Assembly (NCBI GenBank): GCA_943331005.2
Contig: CALQJX020000007.1
Location: 1-64,000 of the forward strand
DNA length: 64,000 nt
Direction of reading: 5' to 3'
Origin: Bordetella parapertussis
GTDB lineage: Bacteria; Bacteroidota; Bacteroidia; Chitinophagales; Chitinophagaceae
A model generated the notes under the pieces. That model was given only the letters and a program-made list of their open reading frames with translations, made no database searches and was not told the DNA's origin. Positions within the stretch are counted from its first letter, which is position 1; each line of letters begins with the position of its first letter. A program made the position numbers and the translations under genes. Shown here piece after piece: positions 18,229 to 26,343 of the stretch.

Positions 18229-19458
18229 ATGAGGATTTGGGCTTTTCCTTCCTTTTATCCATTCGATGCTCCCGGCGAGAAATGGAAAGGAATATTTGCA
18301 CACAGGCAGTATAAAGGGCTTATAGAAAAAGGCGCCGAATTGAGCGTTGTTTTGCCGGTAAGCTGGCGGCCTCCTGCTCCGTTGGCAGGTATTACTGCCA
18401 AATGGCAACACAAGGGCCCCGAATATCCCAAGCGTAGAGTGTATGATGGCATACAGGTCTATCATCCACGTATAGCCAATATGTTGCCCTATGCGCTGGA
18501 CAAACGTAGTCACAAAGAGAAGTTTGCCGATGCAGTAGCAGGACTTTTTAAGGAGTTGAATATTAAAGCAGATCCTGCTACAGATATCTTCTTTTCGCAA
18601 TGGTTGCCCGAGTCGGTGAATGTGCAATATGCTGCGCATAAACTCGGGTTGAAGTCGGCCATACTCTCTATAGGAGACGATGTGGTTGTCTGGCCCTATG
18701 AGAATAACGGCGCAATGGCAGCATTTAAGGAGTTGCAATTGGGAGCAGATATGCGTTTTGCCTGTGCCGATTATCTGGGCAGGGAAACCAACAAGATAGT
18801 AGGTCAAAAGCTGGCTTATGATGTAGTGAACTGGGGTGTGGATCATGATTTTTTCAAACCGGTATCCGCATCAGAAAAAGCTGATCTTAGGAAAAAATAT
18901 CAATTACCTCAGGATAAGCTGTTGATACTGAATGTGGGAACAGCCATAGCACGTAAAGGGTGGCTGGATCTTTTTGATGCATTGGCGCAGATAAAGGGCA
19001 AGACACCGGATTTCGTATTGGTCGGGGTGCATTCGGGGTCTCCGGAATTTGATCTTGATGTTGAAGCTGCCCAAAGAGGCCTAAAGGATAATTTCAGGAA
19101 TCTGGGAGAAGTACCACCGCAACAGGTCAGAGAGGTATATAATGCAGTAGATATTTTCTGTCTGCCGTCTCACTGGGAAGGATTGGCCAATGCAAATATT
19201 GAAGCTATGTCTTCAGGGTTACCGGTAATCACTACAGATGTTTGCGGCCATCCGGAACTGATAGAAACGGGCGTGAACGGTATTTTGGTGCCACCCAAAG
19301 ATGTAGCCCGATTGGCTGATGCGCTGCAGTTGCTGCTTACTGATGATGAGCAACGCAGGTCATTATCAGAGGCAGGACGATCCTTTATAGTGAACCGGTG
19401 GGGCAACTTTGCACATAATGCATCTCTGCTTTACAGCAAACTTTCTGGTAAAGAATAG
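18229..19458 (+). CDS. Glycosyltransferase family 4 protein
   Basis: GT-B fold sugar transferase of 409 residues. The donor-binding C-terminal half shows LILNVGTAIARKGWLDL (about 225-241), the FCLPSHWEGLANANIEAM motif with the EX7E-type glutamates near 315-332, and GLPVITTDVCGHPELIE. The N-terminal acceptor half is variable. It stands alone rather than in a polysaccharide cluster, so the acceptor cannot be inferred. A terminator follows immediately. Confidence 0.9.
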   Translation: MRIWAFPSFYPFDAPGEKWKGIFAHRQYKGLIEKGAELSVVLPVSWRPPAPLAGITAKWQHKGPEYPKRRVYDGIQVYHPRIANMLPYALDKRSHKEKFADAVAGLFKELNIKADPATDIFFSQWLPESVNVQYAAHKLGLKSAILSIGDDVVVWPYENNGAMAAFKELQLGADMRFACADYLGRETNKIVGQKLAYDVVNWGVDHDFFKPVSASEKADLRKKYQLPQDKLLILNVGTAIARKGWLDLFDALAQIKGKTPDFVLVGVHSGSPEFDLDVEAAQRGLKDNFRNLGEVPPQQVREVYNAVDIFCLPSHWEGLANANIEAMSSGLPVITTDVCGHPELIETGVNGILVPPKDVARLADALQLLLTDDEQRRSLSEAGRSFIVNRWGNFAHNASLLYSKLSGKE

Positions 19459-19481
19459 TTTTAATAGTATTAGTTGCATAA

Positions 19482-19513
19482 AATACAAAAGCCCCGAAAG
19501 GGGCTTTTGTATT
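19482..19513. terminator. Bidirectional terminator
   Basis: Stem ACAAAAGCCCC / GGGGCTTTTGT (19485-19495 and 19500-19510) with a GAAA tetraloop, extendable by three A-T pairs. It sits between the convergent glycosyltransferase and cold-shock genes and should serve both. Confidence 0.92.
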
Positions 19514-19534
19514 AAAGTATTTATCAGAAATAGC

Positions 19535-19726
19535 TTAGGCGATCCTTACGTTAACCGCGTTCAGTCCTTTTTTACCGTTTTGTACTTCAAAGGTCACTTT
19601 GTCGTTTTCGCGGATCTCGTCATAAAGACCAGAAACGTGAACGAAGATGTCCTGACCACCATTTGCTGGTGTGATGAAACCAAATCCTTTAGTTCCGTTG
19701 AAAAATTTAACTGTACCTTCTTGCAT
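19535..19726 (-). CDS. Cold-shock protein, CspA family
   Basis: Single cold-shock domain of 63 residues that binds single-stranded RNA and DNA. RNP1 KGFGFITP is at about 13-20 and RNP2 DIFVHVSG at about 25-32; it ends LNAVNVRIA. The size is typical. A second cold-shock-domain gene lies 50 bp upstream on the same strand, so they may be cotranscribed or an ancient tandem pair. Confidence 0.95.
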   Translation of the reverse strand: MQEGTVKFFNGTKGFGFITPANGGQDIFVHVSGLYDEIRENDKVTFEVQNGKKGLNAVNVRIA

Positions 19727-19776
19727 TGTTAATTGTTTTGTTGTTAATAATTGTATTTAATTGTACTCTTTTATTC

Positions 19777-20217
19777 TTAGTTTATTTTTTTGACGTTGAT
19801 CGCATTGAGTCCTTTCGGCGTGCGTTCTTTTTCAAAGGTAACTTTATCTCTTTCTTTTACTGGCTGCGAAAGCTGGTTAGCATGTACGAAAACATTTTCC
19901 CTGCTCACATTGTCTGTAATGAAGCCATAACCTTTGGCGTCGTTGAAGAAAGCGATAACACCTGTTCGTGTCACATCTTCCGGTTCTGCTGGTTTAGCAG
20001 CACCAAGCTGTATATCTTCAATATCTATTTCCCTTCTTTTCTTAGGATCCGGTGGAGTAGATGATATATTTCCGTTCTCATCGAGGTAGGCCATCATATC
20101 TTCCAGGCTTTTGCCTTTGGAAGTGTTGGCTTTACGCTCTTTCATTTTGTTAGCTTTGTCTTGTTTTTCCTTGGCTTTTTTCTTTTCTTTTTCCTTTTTG
20201 GCAAAAGTTTCACTCAT
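19777..20217 (-). CDS. Cold-shock-domain protein with charged N-terminal extension
   Basis: A 146-residue protein with a C-terminal cold-shock domain (about 82-146; RNP1 KGYGFITD, RNP2 NVFVHANQL) and an N-terminal extension of about 80 residues. The first 36 residues are almost entirely Lys, Glu and Ala, then comes SLEDMMAYLDENGNISSTPP. Similar N-extended CSD proteins are found in Bacteroidota; the basic extension may add RNA or ribosome contacts, which is inference. Confidence 0.88.
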   Translation of the reverse strand: MSETFAKKEKEKKKAKEKQDKANKMKERKANTSKGKSLEDMMAYLDENGNISSTPPDPKKRREIDIEDIQLGAAKPAEPEDVTRTGVIAFFNDAKGYGFITDNVSRENVFVHANQLSQPVKERDKVTFEKERTPKGLNAINVKKIN

Positions 20218-20578
20218 ACTATATTTATTTTATTTTTCTTTTGGCTGCAGTTTATGTGGCCGGTTATTGAATATACATTCTGCAGAAAAGTAAATATACG
20301 AATGAGCAGAACGGATGATGCTGTTTTATGGTCTTTCCTAAGTTATGTTACGAACAAAAAGAAAGGTGTTTATTGATATAATTTCTTCAGTAAATAATAT
20401 GGCAACTGGGAAGCGAAAACTGAGGAGAAAGAAATATCTAAGCAGATCAGAAAAAGCAAAGGCAGAGGGCCATTGTCTATGTAAAGGTAGACTTAATAAT
20501 TAATACAAAAAAATATTTTATTGTTTTGCAAGGTGCCGGAGTATAAAATACAGGCATTATTCTGACTGAAGAAATAGC
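20218..20578. other. AT-rich intergenic region
   Basis: A 361-bp stretch upstream of the extended cold-shock gene. It presumably contains that gene's promoter and 5' leader; CTGCAG occurs twice around 20246-20285, and a TATATTTA element on the minus strand near 20293-20300 is close to the -7 consensus. On the plus strand a 34-codon frame at 20399-20503 is the only coding candidate. Confidence 0.45.
20399..20503 (+). CDS. Candidate 34-residue basic peptide
   Basis: An ATG-initiated frame reading MATGKRKLRRKKYLSRSEK and ending HCLCKGRLNN. It is strongly basic at the N-terminus with a CxC near the C-terminus. No family is recognised and no strong ribosome-binding site is seen; the frame is short enough to arise by chance in AT-rich DNA. 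Listed because nothing else explains this gap. Confidence 0.2.
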   Translation: MATGKRKLRRKKYLSRSEKAKAEGHCLCKGRLNN

Positions 20579-21004
20579 TTATTTTTTCAGTTTTTTGAGT
20601 AGTTCCAATATGCGTTGTTCTATAAAATAAGAGTCGCTGGCTATTGCCATGGCTTCGTCGGCATCAATACCCGCATCACTTCTGCCTATCTTAGATTGTT
20701 CTTGTTCTATATTGGCATTCCTTTTCTTTAGCCAGGCACGTTCATCTTTTTTTAGTTTCTCTATGGTTTCCTGATCCAGTGTTATCCTCAGCTCCCGGTA
20801 AACAGTATTGAGCATAGTGTCCAGTTTGCGTTGCCGGTTTTTTTCACATTCAGAGAATGGTATGGAGCCGGCATCGAGGCAGGTCTGACAAATATTGTCC
20901 AATACTGTCATCTGAGCCTTTATGTCTTTTGGTACTACCTGTGCAGCACAAGAGTGAATGATGGTTATGCACAGTAATATAAGGAGGAGCGCGGTCTTTG
21001 TCAT
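20579..21004 (-). CDS. LprI/DUF1311-like lipoprotein
   Basis: A 141-residue predicted lipoprotein with an N-terminal signal and lipobox ending in His-Ser-Cys near residue 19. The mature part matches the LprI N-terminal (DUF1311) pattern: paired cysteines, LDTMLNTVYRELRITL and DERAWLKKRNANIE. Mycobacterial LprI inhibits lysozyme; most relatives are uncharacterised. The ATG at 21004 is chosen because the earlier in-frame codon at 21025 is TTG and would spoil the signal peptide. Confidence 0.8.
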   Translation of the reverse strand: MTKTALLLILLCITIIHSCAAQVVPKDIKAQMTVLDNICQTCLDAGSIPFSECEKNRQRKLDTMLNTVYRELRITLDQETIEKLKKDERAWLKKRNANIEQEQSKIGRSDAGIDADEAMAIASDSYFIEQRILELLKKLKK

Positions 21005-21059
21005 GACATTGCTAAGGTACGCCAAATGAATGAATGGCTATAAGTGTACAGAGGTCATG

Positions 21060-21983
21060 TCATCTCCATACTTTATTTTCGGTAATGCCTATGGGTTTCC
21101 ATGCTATGTACTGCACCATTCTTGGCAGGGTGCCTGTGTTGGGTGTGGCACAATGAGGTAGTGCATGGTGCCAGATTATCAGATCGCCAGCCTTACCGGC
21201 TATGGCAATTGGGTTAAGCTCTTCTACAGCAATTGCCCTTGCATCTGCACCTTCAGGTAATGCAGACAGCCATTCTTTGATTTTATTATGAAAGCCGGGT
21301 ACACAATGAAAAGCGCCATCTGTGGGTTCAACGTCGTTCAGATATAATAGACCCTGAAATACCTCCGGAATTGGAGGGGCGATGCTTACGTCCCAATGGA
21401 GCGGACTCCCCATAAATCTGTATTTTTCTGATACAGGTGGGTTATAGCTTACTTTGTCTACCTGCAGGTATATGTTATTGTGTCCGTAAAGTTCGCTGTA
21501 GATCTTTCTGATCTTAGCAGAATATCTGTTATTATCGAGGGTAGGGTGGTGTACAAAACTGAGCATCATGCCATTTTTGGCAGGGTGTGGTTTGTACCAG
21601 GTATCAGGTTCGTAAGGGTCTGCTTCCAGAAAATTCCAGATCGCTGTGCGTGTTGCTTCACTATCTGCTTTTGAAATAGCATTATTAATGACAATGTATC
21701 CGTTCTTATGCCAGAAGTTAAGCTGGGCAACGGTTAGTGATGGATCATTTTCGTCTATTACTACATCTTGTGCAGGGTAGAGAGATAACCATAGACAGAA
21801 AGCATCGAATGTAGGTTGATTGGTATATAGGAACTTAAGTGTTTCTTCTGTATTTCTTCCGCATGCAGAAAGTACCTGGTTGGTGTCAAAATCGAAAGAC
21901 CTTTTATTTTCTTTACTTCCCATACGGGTGTTTTCCCATATGATTTTTAAAGCAGCCATATGTTGCATGGTAATTTGATTCAT
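21060..21983 (-). CDS. Phytanoyl-CoA dioxygenase (PhyH) family protein
   Basis: Probable Fe(II)/2-oxoglutarate-dependent oxygenase of 307 residues. The iron-binding HxD is in SPLHWDVSIAP (about residue 195), the distal histidine in LIIWHHALPHCATPN (about 275), followed by the 2-oxoglutarate arginine in LPRMVQYIA. The N-terminal 60 residues are family-specific. The ATG at 21983 is used; a TTG three codons upstream is less likely. The substrate cannot be predicted; family members hydroxylate lipids and secondary metabolites. Confidence 0.88.
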   Translation of the reverse strand: MNQITMQHMAALKIIWENTRMGSKENKRSFDFDTNQVLSACGRNTEETLKFLYTNQPTFDAFCLWLSLYPAQDVVIDENDPSLTVAQLNFWHKNGYIVINNAISKADSEATRTAIWNFLEADPYEPDTWYKPHPAKNGMMLSFVHHPTLDNNRYSAKIRKIYSELYGHNNIYLQVDKVSYNPPVSEKYRFMGSPLHWDVSIAPPIPEVFQGLLYLNDVEPTDGAFHCVPGFHNKIKEWLSALPEGADARAIAVEELNPIAIAGKAGDLIIWHHALPHCATPNTGTLPRMVQYIAWKPIGITENKVWR

Positions 21984-22095
21984 GATGGACAAGTTTGATG
22001 ATCAGGTAGAAGTAAATATATACCAACAGCCTGAATTGTTATAAATATGAGCGTGTGAGGATTGAAATGCTCTGTATTTCTCCCACTACAAATCA

Positions 22096-22722
22096 TTAAA
22101 AATGCCATTCCTGTTGCCATCTCATGAGCAGGTAATCCTGCACAAGAGGAATAGGTGCATCAGGGTTGTCGTTGTTATATGCTTCGTGTTGGTATAGGTC
22201 GGTTGCAGTAGGGGTAAGTAGTATCCGCTGCTGCAGATCGTGCACATTGCAGTAATGTACGATCGGGTTCCAGAGGTGTTTCCAGAATGATTCTGTAGCA
22301 CCTCGAGTAAGGTAGACATTTTTTATGCTGCTATGTTTTTGCAGAATACCAATAATGTTGGTGAACGTGAAATCGTCGAAATTGTATACAATAGCTTTAT
22401 CTGAGAAGCCGCCAAGTACTTTGTTGTGTTTTTTGCTCTGCTCATTAGCATCGTCGATAGATGTAATAAGATCGGTCAGGGCAATTTTATTTGAACAACA
22501 AAATTGTTGCCATTTCTCTTTCCCATCGTGCAGCATGGACGACTGGTCATAAATACGAGGCAGAATATCCCAGAAGAAGTTTTCGTCTGTTCGACCATAA
22601 AACCATGCTGCATCATTGCCATCCGGCCATTGCGGGTTAAATGTGCCAATAATGAGGGTAGTGGGCTCGAAGTCGATAGTATTGAGCTCGAGGTATTTTC
22701 TGTATTTATGATCGCAGGACAT
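22096..22722 (-). CDS. Uracil-DNA-glycosylase-fold protein of unknown specificity
   Basis: A 208-residue protein. LIIGTFNPQWP near residue 22 resembles the motif A loop of the uracil-DNA glycosylase superfamily (G-x-x-P), followed by AWFYGRTDENFFWDILP, a pattern of the mug-like and uncharacterised branches. A C-terminal LLTPTATDLYQHE is less familiar. The catalytic aspartate of family 1 is absent; asparagine occupies the loop as in Mug. It is probably a base-excision-type enzyme or a diverged member without glycosylase activity. Moderate certainty of the fold, low of the function. Confidence 0.6.
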   Translation of the reverse strand: MSCDHKYRKYLELNTIDFEPTTLIIGTFNPQWPDGNDAAWFYGRTDENFFWDILPRIYDQSSMLHDGKEKWQQFCCSNKIALTDLITSIDDANEQSKKHNKVLGGFSDKAIVYNFDDFTFTNIIGILQKHSSIKNVYLTRGATESFWKHLWNPIVHYCNVHDLQQRILLTPTATDLYQHEAYNNDNPDAPIPLVQDYLLMRWQQEWHF

Positions 22723-22800
22723 GTTTCTTACTGCAATTATAAGGGATTAGCTGCAATGTGCCAATAAGGTATGCGGTAGGGTAGTTCTGTTCAGGTATTC

Positions 22801-23130
22801 CTAGTAATTTTTCCCTTTCTCTTGCAGGGTTGCAAAGGCTTCCTCCCACGAAGGTATAGTTTCGGCTTCATATCCATAGGTTCTGCCGGTGGCTATGCTG
22901 TGGAAGGATTTCATGGCTTTGAGGTGTACTCCGCTTCTCATAAAATCCAGCATCACATCGCGGCTTTCCCATGCCGACAGGGTGCATTGGTAGCCATCTA
23001 TCTTTTTTACAGCACTATGCAGATTGCCCTTGGCAGTTTGTGCCTGGCGGAAGGAGGGTATAGCCAATGTCCAGAAACGAAACACGCTCAGGAAGTTTTT
23101 CGGTTTCAAACCAGTGATAGAAATGTACAT
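22801..23130 (-). CDS. DUF3291 / monooxygenase-like dimeric barrel protein
   Basis: A 109-residue protein beginning MYISITGLKPKNFLSVFRFW, with KKIDGYQCTLSAWESRDVM and LKAMKSFHSIATGRTYGYE. This pattern matches the small DUF3291/antibiotic-biosynthesis-monooxygenase-like alpha/beta barrel family seen in many Bacteroidota, related at a distance to spheroidene monooxygenase. Function unknown. It is followed on the upstream side by a terminator and two tRNA genes. Confidence 0.72.
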   Translation of the reverse strand: MYISITGLKPKNFLSVFRFWTLAIPSFRQAQTAKGNLHSAVKKIDGYQCTLSAWESRDVMLDFMRSGVHLKAMKSFHSIATGRTYGYEAETIPSWEEAFATLQEKGKNY

Positions 23131-23146
23131 GTGTCAAATATAAATG

Positions 23147-23185
23147 AAAAAGGGTCGCACTTAAATAATGTGCAACCCTTTTTTT
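23147..23185. terminator. Terminator downstream of tRNA-Asn copy 1
   Basis: Stem AAGGGTCGCAC / GTGCAACCCTT with one mismatch and a nine-base AT loop, flanked by A5 on one side and T7 on the other. It follows the tRNA on the minus strand. Confidence 0.75.
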
Positions 23186-23186
23186 G

Positions 23187-23260
23187 CTCCCCCTCCCCGA
23201 CTTGAACGGGGGACCCCATGATTAACAGTCATGTGCTCTAACCAACTGAGCTAAGGAGGA
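23187..23260 (-). tRNA. tRNA-Asn (GTT), copy 1
   Basis: Cloverleaf on the minus strand: acceptor TCCTCCT/AGGGGGA, D-arm GCTCAGTTGGTTAGAGC, anticodon stem CATGA/TCATG enclosing CTGTTAA (anticodon GTT) and T-arm loop TTCAAGT. Discriminator G. The CCA end is not encoded in full. Identical to the copy at 23373. Confidence 0.95.
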
Positions 23261-23328
23261 ATATTCTTTATTACGATTCCGGATGCTTTGGTGCCGAAAA
23301 TAGTGCCGCAGCGTTTCCTTTTCAAATA

Positions 23329-23364
23329 ATAAGGGTTTCAGTCGTAATCAGCTGAAACCCTTAT
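23329..23364. terminator. Terminator between the two tRNA-Asn genes
   Basis: Perfect 13-bp stem ATAAGGGTTTCAG / CTGAAACCCTTAT with a 10-base loop, placed just downstream of tRNA-Asn copy 2 on the minus strand. Confidence 0.8.
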
Positions 23365-23372
23365 CTGTCTTG

Positions 23373-23446
23373 CTCCCCCTCCCCGACTTGAACGGGGGAC
23401 CCCATGATTAACAGTCATGTGCTCTAACCAACTGAGCTAAGGAGGA
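23373..23446 (-). tRNA. tRNA-Asn (GTT), copy 2
   Basis: Same sequence as the copy at 23187-23260 throughout the tRNA and a few flanking bases, with anticodon GTT. The tandem identical pair, each with its own terminator, points to a local duplication kept by gene conversion or selection for dosage. Confidence 0.95.
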
Positions 23447-23600
23447 ATGTTTTTATTCCGTTTTGGGACTGCAAAAATACAAACAAAGTTGTTCCTGCAA
23501 AACTTTTTTCCTTCTTTTTCTGAATATTTATTGTTCTAAAGTATTGATACTGCCTGCTTCCTGAGTGTTGCCGCATCATTACAAACTACATAGTAGTTTA

Positions 23601-25541
23601 TCAACGTATAAGGGTCACATCACCCTTCCAGATGCCTTCTTTGCCAAAGCGGTCTATATAGCTGATCTGCCAGAAATATACGCCCAATTCGGCGGGTTTG
23701 TTGTTGCAGGTGCCGTCCCATCCTTCTTCCAGCGATTTGCCGTCATAGACCTCTTCTCCCCAACGGTTGAATACCTTGAAGAAGCGTATGCTTCTGTAAC
23801 CAACAGCCATTGGGCGGAAGATGTCATTCACTCCATCATTATTGGGGCTGAAGGCGGTAGGCATGGCGTGCGAAGCATCGTTTACCACCAGTACACTCAT
23901 TGTGTCTATACCCACACAGCCATAGCTGCTCTTCATGAGTACCATGTAGGTGTAGTAGCCGGTATCCGGGTAACTGGCCCTGGGGTTGTATATGGTGGTG
24001 TCGTTGAGGTTCAGCTGCGGAGACCACAGGTAGTTGTTGCCTCCCTTGGCATCGAACTGTATGTATTCACCTTTTACGATCACAGTGTCGTCTCCGGCAA
24101 AGGGGCGGAAATCCTGAATAACCAGTCTTTTCAGCGTTGTATCTGTGCAGTTTCTTGCATTTTCAGAGATCAGTACCACATTATAGGTGTCGCCCCTTTT
24201 GAAGGTATGTACCGGATTCTGCTCTTGCGAGGTAGTGCCATCTCCAAAGCTCCACTTCCAGTAAAGAATAGGTTTAATGGTAGAGGTGGTATTGTCTAAG
24301 AAAGTGATCGGCGAACCCGGGCAATACTTACCCGTATCTGTAAAAGATGCCGAGAATTGAGGGTATATCTTCACGTATCTGGTAATGCTGTCGGGGCAGG
24401 TACTGCCGGGGTTTACTACCAGCTTCACTACATACGTTCCTGTGTCTGGGTAAGAATAATTCGGTTCGAACTCTGAAGAGGTTATGCCCGGATTACCTTC
24501 TACATCAAAAGTCCATTTGTAAGAAAATCCTCCAGAGCTGGTGTTGACAAAGTGCACGGTGTAGTCTGCGCAATTGATGATGTAAGTATTTGGTAAGTTG
24601 GAGTATACCGGTATATCGGCAATTACTTTTTTAGAGCAGTCTGTAACTACAAACTGGAATTCTCTTTTCGTGGTATTGATGATAATTCCGTTCCTCCATT
24701 CATTGCAGCAAACCGTTACCAGAAAGCGACCAATGCGATTTGGAGAACCCGTAATGATACCTGTTTCAGGGTCTATAGCAATAGCGGGTAAGCCCGAAAT
24801 GGGGTTGCTGTAGGTGAACGGAGGGAAGTAGGCAACAGTATCGAATGGGGGCGGGTAGGCTATAACAGGCTTTATGTCGGCATCTGTAGCTCCTACCTGT
24901 GCCGGACAAAACTCGTAGGTGAGTGAGTCGGCGTCGGCATCTGTTGCTGAATGGTCGTAATAGAGCGGGTTATTGAGGCAAATGATCTGCGGCGGGTAGT
25001 TTTTATAAACTGCACTATTGTTACGAATAGTAGTTGGCGGAATAGTACACGAGTAGGTAGCACCCTGGTCGCCGGGTGAAATGACATTGATGATACTTGA
25101 GTTTCTGCAGCAACGCTGATATACTACTACATAACCCGATGAACTGGAAGGGAAATAATAGATCTTCTCGAACTTTTTGCGCAGCAGACATATCTGCGGT
25201 GCTTTGTTGATGCAATCGTTACTGAAGTTGCCGGGAACAGTAATGGCACCACCATTGTTTGGGTTATACCTTATGTTGGTATCTACATTCACCGGTATCT
25301 GTGAGCCGTTGTTCTCATAAACGGTGAAGAATGCCGGGTTGTCCTGATTGATAGCGTCTGGTACACCTGTGAGGCAGTCCTGAAAGATGTATAGGGTGAC
25401 CTTATATTTATGGTAAACTCTGCTTGCTATTACTGTGTCGCCCAGATAGTTGTAGCCAAATTCTCCGCCTACAATATGCGAAGCCACGGCCGGTTTGGTG
25501 ACCAGAAACAGCAGGAAAATAAGGAGTATCCTTTTTATCAT
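23601..25541 (-). CDS. PKD-repeat protein with type B (gliding-associated) C-terminal domain
   Basis: Secreted 646-residue protein exported by the type IX secretion system. Signal peptide at about 1-20 (ending VASH), a long N-terminal beta region rich in Cys and Asn, a PKD-like repeat around 320-380 (FVNTSSGGFSYKWTFD), a second around 400-470 (YWKWSFGDGTTSQEQNPVHTF, split by the family's conserved FGDGT), and the C-terminal sorting domain from about 565 (TAFSPNNDGVNDIFRP ... VFNRWGEEVYDG). Such proteins are surface-anchored adhesins in gliding Bacteroidota. It overlaps the downstream-listed hydrolase gene by four bases (ATGA). Confidence 0.9.
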   Translation of the reverse strand: MIKRILLIFLLFLVTKPAVASHIVGGEFGYNYLGDTVIASRVYHKYKVTLYIFQDCLTGVPDAINQDNPAFFTVYENNGSQIPVNVDTNIRYNPNNGGAITVPGNFSNDCINKAPQICLLRKKFEKIYYFPSSSSGYVVVYQRCCRNSSIINVISPGDQGATYSCTIPPTTIRNNSAVYKNYPPQIICLNNPLYYDHSATDADADSLTYEFCPAQVGATDADIKPVIAYPPPFDTVAYFPPFTYSNPISGLPAIAIDPETGIITGSPNRIGRFLVTVCCNEWRNGIIINTTKREFQFVVTDCSKKVIADIPVYSNLPNTYIINCADYTVHFVNTSSGGFSYKWTFDVEGNPGITSSEFEPNYSYPDTGTYVVKLVVNPGSTCPDSITRYVKIYPQFSASFTDTGKYCPGSPITFLDNTTSTIKPILYWKWSFGDGTTSQEQNPVHTFKRGDTYNVVLISENARNCTDTTLKRLVIQDFRPFAGDDTVIVKGEYIQFDAKGGNNYLWSPQLNLNDTTIYNPRASYPDTGYYTYMVLMKSSYGCVGIDTMSVLVVNDASHAMPTAFSPNNDGVNDIFRPMAVGYRSIRFFKVFNRWGEEVYDGKSLEEGWDGTCNNKPAELGVYFWQISYIDRFGKEGIWKGDVTLIR

Positions 25542-26329
25542 GGGGTAGAGGGTTTATGGTAGCAATAAGCAAGGAATTCCTGCAGATCTCCGGTAAGTTT
25601 ATCAGGGCATTCCAACATGCTCATATGTCCGCATCCTTCATATAAAGTTACGAAATTTACATGTGAATGAAAGCATTCTTTTAAAATTCTGCGGTAGTCT
25701 ATGAGGCTGTCTTCAGTGCCCATTATCCACTGCACCGGGTATGAGGCCTGGTGTAATAGCAAGGTGTTATCTGCTCTGGCTATCATGGCTCTGTAGAAAT
25801 TCTCCAGACCTTCAATGCTTACTTCCAGTCCGCGGGCATTTTTCCATTGCAATACTTCGGGGTGTTCTTTTCTGAAATTTTCGGCAAAAAGGTTACTGGT
25901 CATTTGTTTAATGAACGCTTGTTTACCTCCGTTTCGTATAATATCTATGGCTTTTAGTCTTGTCTTTTTCTTCTCATCATCATCGGCAGCTGGTGTAGAA
26001 TGTACCATACTGAGTCCGCGAACCATCTGTGGGTACAAAGCTGCAAATGCCAGTGCAGTGTAGCCACCCATGGAATGACCCACCAAAACCACTTCTGTTA
26101 TCTTTTCTTTGGTCAGTATATTGCAGATACCAGCAGCCATCTGTGGCAGCATGGCAGGTCCTTCCAGTGCTGAATTGCCGGTACCCGGAAGATCGGGGAC
26201 AATTACAGTATGTGACATTGCCAGTGTAGCAGCAATTGGTTCCCAAATTATGCCGCTGTCGGGGAAGCCATGCAGCAACACTACTGCAGGTCCTGAGCCC
26301 GATTTACGATAAAAAAGTTCTTGAGTCAT
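25538..26329 (-). CDS. Alpha/beta hydrolase
   Basis: A 263-residue alpha/beta hydrolase. The oxyanion-hole motif HGFPDSG is near residue 20, the nucleophile elbow GHSMGG near 88, the acid in MGTEDSLID near 212 and the histidine in GCGHMSMLE near 238, giving a complete Ser-Asp-His triad. No signal peptide, so cytoplasmic. Substrate not predictable. Its stop overlaps the start of the type B cargo gene by four bases, so the two are probably cotranscribed. Confidence 0.9.
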   Translation of the reverse strand: MTQELFYRKSGSGPAVVLLHGFPDSGIIWEPIAATLAMSHTVIVPDLPGTGNSALEGPAMLPQMAAGICNILTKEKITEVVLVGHSMGGYTALAFAALYPQMVRGLSMVHSTPAADDDEKKKTRLKAIDIIRNGGKQAFIKQMTSNLFAENFRKEHPEVLQWKNARGLEVSIEGLENFYRAMIARADNTLLLHQASYPVQWIMGTEDSLIDYRRILKECFHSHVNFVTLYEGCGHMSMLECPDKLTGDLQEFLAYCYHKPSTP

Positions 26330-26343
26330 TATAGATGTAGTAC

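Noticed and set aside
23187..23446. Two long direct repeats considered as a CRISPR or IS end
   Set aside because: The repeats are two complete tRNA-Asn genes.
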